A DNA stretch of 16,108 nt from JBLNDG01 sp050261415. Its GTDB lineage: Bacteria; Bacillota; Clostridia; Lutisporales; Lutisporaceae. Below the pieces are notes generated by a model, which saw only the letters and a list, made by a program, of their open reading frames with translations, had not been told where the DNA came from and ran no database searches. Position 1 is the stretch's first letter; the number at the start of each line of letters is the position of its first letter. The DNA is taken from assembly GCA_050261415.1 (NCBI GenBank), contig JBLNDG010000199.1, positions 1 to 16,108 of the forward strand. Reading direction: 5' to 3'. The position numbers and the translations under genes are program-made. This document shows, in pieces, positions 1-9,300 of the stretch.

Positions 1-199
1 GGTCATGACCGTGCTCAATATAGTGTGGACCTAACCCTGCTGCTTTTAGCTCTTTAGGTGTAGCCCTTTCAGTTATCTTATATATAAGGGTTCCGATGAT
101 CTCCCAATGAGCAAGCTCTTCCGTACCGATATCTGTAAGTACCGCTTTTGCTATATTGTCTTTTTGTATATACAGCCAATATAGTTTATTTGTTTTCAT
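1..199 (-). pseudogene. cotJC: CotJC-like manganese catalase fragment, 5'-truncated and cut by the window edge
   Basis: The reverse strand encodes about 66 residues from an ATG at 199. They contain the hallmark DIGTEELAHWEIIGTLIYKI and then TPKELKAAGLG, as in the CotJC (spore coat) branch of dimanganese catalases. EELAH supplies one Glu and one His metal ligand. Family members begin MWIYEKK and carry a GELGAALRY-like helix with the first Glu ligand about 30 residues before this block. Here that segment is absent: the block is preceded only by a short unrelated-looking stretch (KTNKLYWLYIQKDN) and an in-frame TAA just upstream. There is no good Shine-Dalgarno site for this ATG; a GAGGT lies 34 bases upstream. 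In the same frame, before the ATG, LWIY resembles the normal MWIY start, hinting at an internal deletion. The C-terminus lies outside the window. I infer a non-functional relic. The family assignment is firm; the pseudogene status is less so. Confidence 0.65.
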
Positions 200-244
200 A
201 TTAGTATATATCCATAAATTTGATTAGTAGGTGACCTCTATCTT

Positions 245-1324
245 TCAACTACTAAGCTCATGTAAGACCATTTTTATGATACTTTTGTCCTGAATGCTGC
301 ACTTTACTACTTCTCCTATTGCTTTGGGAAGTATGAAAACCAATTCTCCATTCCTGTTTTTTTTATCATATGTCATTTTGTTATATACTTCGTTAATATC
401 CATTCCGTAAAGATTTATTGGCAGTTCTATTTTTCTTAATAGATTTTTGATTCTCTCTACCAGATATTTATCTACCATTCCCAAATGACATGCTATCATA
501 AATGCGCCTACAATTCCTATTGATACACATTCTCCATGTAGAAGTTTAGTATTATAAATGCTTTCAACTGCATGTCCTATTGTATGACCGAAATTGAGTA
601 TTGCCCTTAGCCCCTTTTCCCTTTCATCCAATTCAATTATTCTACATTTTATCCTGTTATTTATTACTATTATTCTGTTTAGTGTATCCTTATCAAGGCT
701 ATAGATTCTCGTTATATTATTTTCTATATAGTCTAGCAGCTCCGGATCCGCTATTATTGCATGTACCAAGATCTCTGCCAAACCGGCTTTTAATTCTCTT
801 TTCGGTAATGTAACAAGTGAACCTGTATTGATATAGACCATATGTGGCTGATAAAAGGCTCCTATGGCATTTTTTATACCTCTCAAGTTGACTCCGACTT
901 TTCCACCTACACTACTGTCAACTTGTGCTAACAATGAAGTCGGAACCTGTATTAATCTTATTCCTCTTAGAAATGTTGCAGCAGCATACCCTGCCACATC
1001 CCCTACCACTCCGCCACCCAATGCAATAATTGTGCTATCCCGATCGAATTTTGCATTGAGCAGGAAGTCATATATATTGTTTACTGTGTCGAGACTTTTG
1101 CTTTTCTCTCCGCCCTCAATTATATATTTTTCTATTTGGTATCCCTTCAGATTCATGTTGTTGATGAAGGCATCTGCCTGATGCTTATTCACGTTCTGAT
1201 CCGTTATTATTGCAATCTTTCCTTCTATGCACAAATCAGAAATCAGTTTGCCAATGCCAGTGTAACTATCAGTTAAGAAAATTGGGTAACTTCTCTCTTG
1301 CAGCTTAACTTTTAATTCTATCAT
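245..1324 (-). CDS. aroB: 3-dehydroquinate synthase
   Basis: At 359 residues this is normal length for AroB, the NAD- and Zn-dependent enzyme that cyclises DAHP to 3-dehydroquinate in the shikimate pathway. NAD-binding motifs are present: EGGEKSK at 70-76 and GGGVVGDVAGYAAATFLRG at 103-121, followed by PTSLLAQVDSSVGGK at 128-142. Predicted zinc ligands are Glu184, His247 (NFGHT) and His263 (LHGE). Other active-site positions are kept: Lys226, Arg240, Asn244, His251 and the DKK near 320. This pattern fits dehydroquinate synthase rather than the sugar-phosphate cyclases EEVS or DOI synthase. One position departs: the family's AEVIKYG lysine is Val187 here (AEILVHA). The gene follows the PPTase by 78 bases with only a weak ribosome site. 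Its place next to DAHP synthase and an NRPS suggests a pathway-dedicated copy; whether a housekeeping aroB exists elsewhere cannot be seen. Confidence 0.93.
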   Translation of the reverse strand: MIELKVKLQERSYPIFLTDSYTGIGKLISDLCIEGKIAIITDQNVNKHQADAFINNMNLKGYQIEKYIIEGGEKSKSLDTVNNIYDFLLNAKFDRDSTIIALGGGVVGDVAGYAAATFLRGIRLIQVPTSLLAQVDSSVGGKVGVNLRGIKNAIGAFYQPHMVYINTGSLVTLPKRELKAGLAEILVHAIIADPELLDYIENNITRIYSLDKDTLNRIIVINNRIKCRIIELDEREKGLRAILNFGHTIGHAVESIYNTKLLHGECVSIGIVGAFMIACHLGMVDKYLVERIKNLLRKIELPINLYGMDINEVYNKMTYDKKNRNGELVFILPKAIGEVVKCSIQDKSIIKMVLHELSS

Positions 1325-1402
1325 TCTGCATCATCCAATTTTATGAGATTTTTCACTGCGCTAAAGTGCATACAATTTGTATCAAAGTTTTCTCCGGGAA
1401 CT

Positions 1403-2092
1403 TTACTTCACATAATTAATCAATTCATTGATACATTTTATATTCACCTTTTCGCAGAATTGCCTTGTTTTTGAGCAAACTGAGAATACATGATCACAAT
1501 CGATGTAATGACAGTTAACCCTATAGCCGGTATCCAAACCGTTTGCCATAACAGTTATCAGAACAGATAGATCCGGTATTATCTCAAAAGATTCCAAAGG
1601 TATTGAAAGGCCTTTCCCAACTGCTTTGATATAACTCTCTTTCATTGTCCATAACTTATAAAAGGATTGCTTTCTTTCCTGGTCATTCTTTTCATAAAGC
1701 CATTTATATTCCCTTTTAGTAAAGAAGCGCTTTGCTATGCTTAAATCACTGTCAGCAATTCTCTCTATATCAACCCCGACAGGCGCACTACCAACAGCAC
1801 ATACTACCCAGTTCCCCGAATGAGAAATATTGAAATGAAGCCCGGTTATACCTTTGACATAAGGCTTACCATAAGAATTTTGGCAAAACACTACCTCTCT
1901 GATTGGAAGATTTGTTTTCACATTAATTACATATCTGGCAAGGACATCGCCCAATAATGACCTGAAGACATCCTCCCATCTATGATATTTGCTTATCTTC
2001 ATCTGTTTGTGTCTATCAATCAAAGGCATCAATTTCCTAAACAAATCATCATCATATTGTTTAGGCAAGCAAAGTGCAAAACTCTCTACCAT
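1403..2092 (-). CDS. Sfp-type 4'-phosphopantetheinyl transferase
   Basis: This enzyme transfers the phosphopantetheine arm of coenzyme A to the conserved serine of carrier domains, here most likely Ser1006, Ser2037 and Ser3086 of the adjacent NRPS. All Sfp-family landmarks are visible: RSLLGDVLAR, YGKPY, HFNISHSGNWVVCAVG, GVDIE with the Mg-binding Asp and Glu, and FYKLWTMKESYIKAVGKGLSIPL with the WxxKE signature. I place the start at 2092, giving 229 residues, because the N-terminus then aligns with Sfp (224 residues) and an AAAGGAAG site lies 10 bases upstream. An in-frame ATG at 2113 overlaps the TGA of the upstream synthase gene as ATGA and would add seven residues. Either way the gene is translationally tied to its upstream neighbour. 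No residue loss is seen; it should be active. Confidence 0.93.
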   Translation of the reverse strand: MVESFALCLPKQYDDDLFRKLMPLIDRHKQMKISKYHRWEDVFRSLLGDVLARYVINVKTNLPIREVVFCQNSYGKPYVKGITGLHFNISHSGNWVVCAVGSAPVGVDIERIADSDLSIAKRFFTKREYKWLYEKNDQERKQSFYKLWTMKESYIKAVGKGLSIPLESFEIIPDLSVLITVMANGLDTGYRVNCHYIDCDHVFSVCSKTRQFCEKVNIKCINELINYVK

Positions 2093-2109
2093 ATTCGTGC
2101 ATCTTCCTT

Positions 2110-3177
2110 TCATGCGCTATTATACTTCAAATCGATAGCTTCCATTAGATCTGTAAACTCATTAAAGTCCAATTGCTGTTCGTTATCTGAGAAGGCCAAT
2201 TTAGGATAAGGATGTACTTCCATCATCATTCCGTCAGCACCCACTGCCAATATTGCTCTTGCTATACTTGCCGCGATGTCCTTGCGGCCGAGGGAATGAC
2301 TTATATCTGCTATTATTGGCAAGCTTGTCTCTGCTTTTAATATTGGTATAGATGAGATATCTAGTGTATTCCTTGTCTTGTTTTCAAATGTTCTGATTCC
2401 CCGTTCACATAGTATTATTTTATTATTCCCCTGCAAAGCAATATACTCGGCAGCATAAATGAACTCCTGAATTGTTGCACTCAAACCCCGTTTGAGCAGT
2501 ATGGGTTTGTTTGTCCTGCCGACTTCCTTAAGCAGTTCATAGTTATACATATTTCTTGAACCTACTTGTAATATATTCACGTACTCTGCAACCAGCTGTA
2601 CAGTTCTAGTATCGACTACTTCAGTAACCGTCATAAGGTCATACTTCCTGCCGATTTCCCGGATCATCTTAAGTCCCTCTTCCCTCAGTCCTTGGAAATC
2701 ATATGGCGAAGTGCGGGGTTTGTATGCTCCTCCTCTTAGAAATTTAACTTTTTTACTTGCCAGAAAGCCGGCAACTTTGTCTAAATAATCATACTGTTCA
2801 ATTGCACATGGTCCTGCAATTATCATAGGCAAGTCCACATTCTGTCCGGTGATGTCCTGAATTGTCTGCGGCTTAATTCCATGCCTTTTTCCAACCAAGA
2901 GTTTCTTTTCCTTACTCAAACCAGCATACTTTATGGTTGTATTGAATATTACACTGAATATCTCTCTAATCATATTATTATACCCAGGAGCATTATCCTC
3001 CCCTACAATTTCTTCAATCAATCTCAGTTCCCTTACTTGATCGATAGTAGCAGCTACATCCTCATCTCTGGCGTTCTTCATTTCTTCAATCAAGGATATT
3101 CTTCGATTCAACAGATCAAGTATGTCCATGCTTATTTTTTTAACCTCATTTTGCAAACCTATCAAATTATCCTTCAT
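2110..3177 (-). CDS. aroF: Chorismate mutase/DAHP synthase fusion (3-deoxy-7-phosphoheptulonate synthase)
   Basis: The 355-residue product has an AroQ-type chorismate mutase-like domain (about 1-90) and a class I-beta DAHP synthase domain (about 110-350), as in Bacillus AroA. The latter condenses phosphoenolpyruvate with erythrose 4-phosphate. Its motifs are intact: GPCAIEQ, RGGAYKPRTSPYDFQGL, LLKRG, CERGIRTFENKTRNTLDIS, ADISHSLGRKD and MEVHPYPKLAFSD, giving the Cys, His, Glu and Asp metal ligands. The mutase part looks impaired: the positions of E. coli Arg11 and Lys39 are Gln9 and Arg37, while Arg28, Asp48, Arg51 and Glu52 have counterparts. It may serve only as a regulatory domain. I chose the ATG at 3177 because AAAGGA lies 11 bases upstream and the mutase helix begins there; an ATG at 3231 lacks a ribosome site. 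The gene lies 131 bases after the NRPS and overlaps the longer PPTase reading by ATGA. Confidence 0.93.
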   Translation of the reverse strand: MKDNLIGLQNEVKKISMDILDLLNRRISLIEEMKNARDEDVAATIDQVRELRLIEEIVGEDNAPGYNNMIREIFSVIFNTTIKYAGLSKEKKLLVGKRHGIKPQTIQDITGQNVDLPMIIAGPCAIEQYDYLDKVAGFLASKKVKFLRGGAYKPRTSPYDFQGLREEGLKMIREIGRKYDLMTVTEVVDTRTVQLVAEYVNILQVGSRNMYNYELLKEVGRTNKPILLKRGLSATIQEFIYAAEYIALQGNNKIILCERGIRTFENKTRNTLDISSIPILKAETSLPIIADISHSLGRKDIAASIARAILAVGADGMMMEVHPYPKLAFSDNEQQLDFNEFTDLMEAIDLKYNSA

Positions 3178-3308
3178 AATACTTACATTCCTTTCCCACA
3201 TCAAGGTACTAAATATAGTGGGCCTATTCATCTTAGTATGATATTATAGTATCCTTCAAACCTGGTTCATACTGTCTATTCGAACAAATGAATGAATGGC
3301 TCGCACCC

Positions 3309-6300
3309 TTAAACACTCTTTTCAGTACATAGCCCGAACAGCAACTGATGATATTTCCTTTCATTTTCATATATCCTGTTTAAGTTATCCATCAATTTTA
3401 CATATGTACTTTGTTTATACCTTTTTGAGATATAGTATTTTTGCACAACAGCACGTATCAAATTCCAATCACTTATTATTTCATCCATTAGAGCACAGAG
3501 TTGATTGTCGTCCCCATAGAATTGTATTATTTTATACTTCTCTGACTGTTTTCTGGTTAATATGATACCAATTGTAAATAGCAAGTCACTACAATTTTTT
3601 GAGATTAGGCTTTCATTTGACGTTATCCTTCTGAAATTTTCCATAAATTTCGCCAAATGTTCTATCCCCTCTAGAATCATGTCTTTTCTATCCAGAAGGT
3701 TCTTTTGAAATTTATCTCTATATGTTTTATGGTCAGGTATACTATCGATGATATCTACTCCTCTTGCTTCATATTCATAGTAGGTTGGAAACTCTTGTCC
3801 TTTGAGGAACAACTTCAGATAGCTGTTATATGAATTCCGAATGTCATCATAACTCATCAAATACTCTTGAAAATCCAATTTATTTATATCGCTTTGCTCA
3901 ATAACATTGCACATTTGCGTTCTGTCATCATACCCATAAACCAAAATGCAATGCCACCAATGATTCTTCATGTACATATCTTTCCTTATAGGCTCAAAAT
4001 AGCAGTCAGTAGATACAATTGCCGGCCTATTCCTTGAAATTGCCGCTTTTATATCCTTAATTATGTCAAAGGATCTTACTTTTGTATAACATATTACTCC
4101 TGACTCTTCCAGAACCTTATCCATGTCTTCAACTTCATCATATTTGATACTAAGTCCAATTCCGTTTTCCTCCTGTTGGTATGTGTACATTATTAGCTCA
4201 TTGGCAAATATCGACTCTAAATCGCAATTCAAATAACGCAGTGCAGGGAAAAGTGAATGGTAAAAACAACTCCTGTAAAACACATCATTAAACGGCTGTA
4301 CTCCTTCCAGTATCTTTGATTCGGGTATATCCAAGTTTTCATGCACATCAGCCTCATGCATTACCATACCCGATGAATAACATTGGCATACATCACTCAT
4401 CGGCATTTCCGCCTCGGCACTCCCTGTAATAGGCTGCAAGTGATTACTTAACTCCGCTATTGTAGGATACCTGAAGAGTTCTCGAATTCCGGTAGTATAG
4501 TTTTTCAAAAGTGCAACTACCTGCAGTACTTTGATAGATGTACCTCCCAGCTGGAAGAAATTGTCGTGGATACTGATTTCATCTATACCCAACACTTCCT
4601 TCCATGCCTCCAAGAGTTCCATCTCTTTATCATTTCTTGGTGAAATCATCTCTTTTTCCATCGAATCCTGAATTTCACCATTTATTAAGGCATTGTTATT
4701 TATCCTGCCATTGCTAAGCAGCGGAAAACGATTCAGCTGTACAAATCCGGAGGGTATCATATATTGAGGAATTTTATCCAGCAGATATTCTTTCAATTCT
4801 GCGGCTTCAAACCTGCCATAAGGCACAACGTATGCTATTACTCTTACATTCTCATCAGAACTTCTCTTGGCTACCACAGCCGCTCTCTTTACAGAAGAGT
4901 TCTTTTCCAAAACCATTGTGATTTTTTCCAACGGGATTCTCAACCCGCTAATATAGTATTGATATGATTTTCTGCCTAAAAATTCAATCCTCCCGTCAGG
5001 AAGCATCCTGGCAAGATCTCCGGTCCTATATAACTTCTCATCGGCTTTGAATGGACTGTCCACAAAACCATCTTCTATACCTTCAGTTTTTTTCAAATAC
5101 CCCCTTGCTATTCTCCCTCCGATATACAGTTCTCCTACTGCACCGCCAGGCAGAATATCCATATCTTTATCCATGACATACGCCTTAATATTGTCTAGCG
5201 GCTTCCCTATAAAAACACTGTTTTCATGATCAAAGCCGTCAAATGCACTTCTTAAAGAGTAACCAACTGATTCAGATACTTCATAAATGGATTCTATTCT
5301 TGTATTTTTGCTAAGGAGATTCAGCTTTTTCCTCAAGCTTCCTGAGATTATTTCACCTGGCAAGAGGATATACCTTAGTTTATTTAATACCTGAATATCT
5401 GACTCCGTCATGGTCTCAAACAAATCATCCATCACTGCCGGTGCAAAGTTTATATGGGTTACACCATGTCTATCAATAAGCGAAACCAGATGCTCCTTAT
5501 TATTACAGTCCTCCTCATTACATATGATCAGCTTTCCGGAATTCAGAATCCATCCAAACAGCTCTATAATTATTGCATTGGAATCATATGGCGAATTCAG
5601 AAGGTAGACGCTTCCGTTCTCACATTGATATTCCTTATTCGTCGCACTTAACAGACTTACTGCAGCAGCCTGGTCAATCATGACTGCCTTTGGTTCACCC
5701 ATAATACCCGAAGTATAGGCAATATACATCAGATCAAATGGCTTGCCTGCATTACCTGGACCTTTATCATCCTCAGCAGCTATTTCTGCACACTCAATAT
5801 CTAAGATATTTTGATATGACAATGTTTCTTTCAGTAAAGACTTTTTTGATATTAATATACACATATTTGTTTCAGCTATAATATTTGAGACTTTATCAGC
5901 AGACCATGCAGGATCAATCAGAAGGAATGCACCACAAGCCTTTAAAGTTGCCAGTACTCCTATCAGCAAATCTTCTGACCTGTTCAACATTACTCCTATT
6001 ACCTGATTAGACCCTACTCCTCTTTTCCTTAATACCTCGGCCAGCTTATTTGCCTTCTTATCCAATTCCTCATAAGTAAGCTCATTCTGTCCACATATCA
6101 CAGCTTTTCCACTCGGATTTTTTCTGACTTGCTCCTCAAAGATACTGATTAGGGTTGTATTCCCATTAATACTGTCAGATGCCTGCAAAGCTTCAATATA
6201 TGCTTTTTCATCCGGAGTAAGCGGGTTTATTTTTCCTATTTTTATATTGGGGTTTGTAACAATTTCACTTAATATATTTAAATAGTGCAATCCCATTTTC

Positions 6301-9300
6301 TTTATGGTCTCTTCGTGAAAAAGGCATTTACGGTAGGTAATATTTACCGATATATTATCTCCGTTCTTTACCACTCCAAGATTTATATCAAGCTTTGCAA
6401 TTACACCGTTTATGTAATTAAATGGAGTGAACTTCAATCCGGGGATATTCATTTCTTCTTCGTCCAGATTTCGGACAGCAAACATAGCTGTAAATAATGG
6501 ATTCCTGCTCAAATCCCTTTTCAATTTAAGTCTTTCAAGCAGTTCCTCAAACTGATAATCCTGATTTTCGTATGCCTGCAAAGTATTTTCACGTACTTCC
6601 ATGAAAAAATCCATGAAAGTCTTGTCTTTTGAAGGATAGCCTCTAAAAGCCAGAGTATTTATAAACGCTCCTATCATGTTTTCCATATCAGTGCTTGTCC
6701 TGCCTGCTACTGGAGTTCCTACAATAATGTCGTCCTGCCCTGTGTATTTTGATAACAATATATCAAAAGCAGCCAGGAATATCATGAAAAGAGTAGAATT
6801 TGATTTACTTATCATTACTTTTATTCTATCCAGCAATTCCTTTTCTACTGGAAATTTTATTTTTACTCCATCAAATTTCTGTACTGGCGGACGAATAAAA
6901 TCAGTAGGAAGATTTAAAAGAGGCAATTCTCCATTAAACACCTTTGTCCAATAAGCTTCTTGTTTTTTTACAATAGCCTTGGTAGAATCCATACTTTGCC
7001 ATACGGCATAGTCCTTGTACTGTAACTTAAGCTCAGGAAGCTTTTTCCCTCTATACAGTTCAGTTAATTCTCTCATTAAAATATCTGACGAAACCCCATC
7101 TGAAATAATATGATGCATATCACTCAACAAAATATGTTTATCATCTGTTAACTTAAGCAATCCTACTCTTATCAACGGTACCTTGCTCAAATCAAACGGG
7201 CGGAAGAACTCTGCAACTTTGCTCTTAAGAGCATCCAGCCCACTACCTTCCTCCTGGTTCCATACACCTTCATATTCCTCATATTCTACATCAAAATCTA
7301 CATTCTCATGAGTCCGCTGAACAATCTCACCATCGATAATCTCAAAGGATGTCCTAAATACCTCATGTCTTCTTACCAATTCTCTAAAACTCTCTGCCAG
7401 TTTATCCCTGTCCAAATTACCTTCTACCAGTACAGCATCAGGCATGGTATAACTAGTCTTGTTGTCCTCCAGTTGATCTATTATATAAATTCGTTTTTGT
7501 GCTGAAGAAGTAGGGTAATAGTCTTTTTTTTCAACCGGCCTAATAGTTGATAATCCCTCCTTTTCTGAAGACATGATATAACTCGCTATTCCCTTTATAG
7601 TCGGAGATTTGAATATCTCCATCATGGGCACATTGACCCTAAATTCCTTATGTATCTTTGCTGCAAGGTTTGTTGCCTTAAGTGAGTGCCCTCCTAAATC
7701 AAAGAAGCTTCTATTAATATCTATGCAATCTACTTTTAGAACATTTTTCCAGATAACTGAGAGTTTTGATTCAATCTCATTTCTGGGTGTCTCATACTCC
7801 ATACCTCCGTCTATATTTTTTGTAGGTTCAGGCAAAAGACTTCTGTTGATTTTTCCGCTCGATGTCAATGGCAGCCTGTCCAATTGCACAAAATATGGCG
7901 GTATCATGTAATCAGGCAACTCACTGCTCAGATATTCTTTCAGCTCAGAAACTGTGAATTCCCTATTCCCTACAATATATGCACACAGATATTTATTCCC
8001 ATTATCCTCCTCTCGTGCTACCACTATTGCTTCACTTATGTCCGTATGATTCATAAGTTGTGTCTCAATCTCTCCCAGTTCAATTCTGAAACCTCTCATT
8101 TTTATTTGATGGTCTATTCTGCCCATAAACTCAATATTCCCATCCGGCAGCCATCTTGCAAGGTCTCCTGTCTTATATATCCTTTCCCCTGGTTCAAAGG
8201 GGTTTGATACAAATTTTTCAGCAGTCAGCTCCTCTTTATTCAAGTAACCTCTTACAACCCCCGGCCCTGATACACACAGCTCTCCCGGTATACCTATGGG
8301 CATCAATGAGCCATTTTTATCCATGATATATACCTTGTAATTAGCTATCGGTTTTCCAATAGGAATATTGTACAGCTCATTTTCCGTACACCGATGGTAA
8401 GTGACACACACCGTTGTCTCTGTAGGTCCATATGTATTATATACATTTGCATTTTTTATCAGGTTGTTAAAATATTCATGTTTTAGGACATCTCCTCCGC
8501 TTATGAATGTATTGATACCTTCTATAACCCCTTGTCCGTTTATTTCATTAAGCAAAAGAGGCGAACAACTGATAAGCCTGATACCATGTTCAGCTACAAT
8601 TTTTTTGAGTTTATCCATGTCCAGAACTTCATACTTTGAAGCAATAACCAATTTGCCTCCTACTGACAATATTGGATATACTTCTTCGACAAAACCATCA
8701 AAACAAAAAGTTGCTTGTTGCAGCACTGCATCTTCTTGTGTTATGCAGAATTCTCTTTTGAAGGCACTAATATATGCAACTACGTTTCTATGCTCTACCA
8801 TAACACCTTTTGGTTTTCCTGTAGATCCTGAAGTATACATTACATATGCTAAGTCGGATGGATTGCTTCTGTTCTCAGGTTTTTCCATATAACCGTTATA
8901 AATTGAAGGGTCATCAATTGAAATAATTGCACCTGAAAATTGTACTTTGACCTTTAAGTGCGATTGAGTAAGGAGGATATCTGCCATGCTGTCCTCCATC
9001 ATATAACGGATTCTGTCCTCCGGATAGTCAGGATCAATAGGCATATATGCCCCTCCTGCCTTCAGCACTCCCAATAACCCAACCATCATTTCCAAAGATC
9101 GGTCTACCATTATTCCTACAATCTTTCCAGGTCCTGTGCCATAATCCCTAAGTAACGCCGCAAGCTTATCCGCCTTTTCGTTCAGTTGCTTATAAGTCAT
9201 ATTCATGTCATTACATACTACTGCTATATTGTCAGGAGTCTTTTCTACCTGTTCCTCAAATATTTGGTGGATCATCTTGTCCTTAGGATAATCTAAACTG

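Noticed and set aside
864..1181. Plus-strand open frames across the locus, up to 163 codons
   Set aside because: They lie opposite strongly supported minus-strand genes, show no recognisable domain, and have the composition expected of antisense frames.
245..1324. Reading the aroB-like gene as a 2-epi-5-epi-valiolone or 2-deoxy-scyllo-inosose synthase
   Set aside because: Lys226, Arg240, Asn244 and the DKK segment match dehydroquinate synthase; the sugar-phosphate cyclases differ at these positions.
2090..2113. PPTase start at the ATG at 2113
   Set aside because: The ATG at 2092 has a better-placed ribosome site and gives an N-terminus that aligns with Sfp. The 2113 start remains possible because of the ATGA overlap.
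3257..3267. Short inverted repeat AACC-A-GGTT in the same gap, considered as a terminator or operator
   Set aside because: Four-base arms with a one-base loop cannot form a stable hairpin, and no T-run follows on the coding strand.
3243..3271. Perfect TATAAT on the minus strand in the 131-base gap before the DAHP synthase gene, as a possible internal promoter
   Set aside because: No acceptable -35 hexamer at 16-18 bases (ATGAAC, TATGAA or GTATGA) and no extended -10; the gap is AT-rich, so one perfect hexamer is expected by chance.
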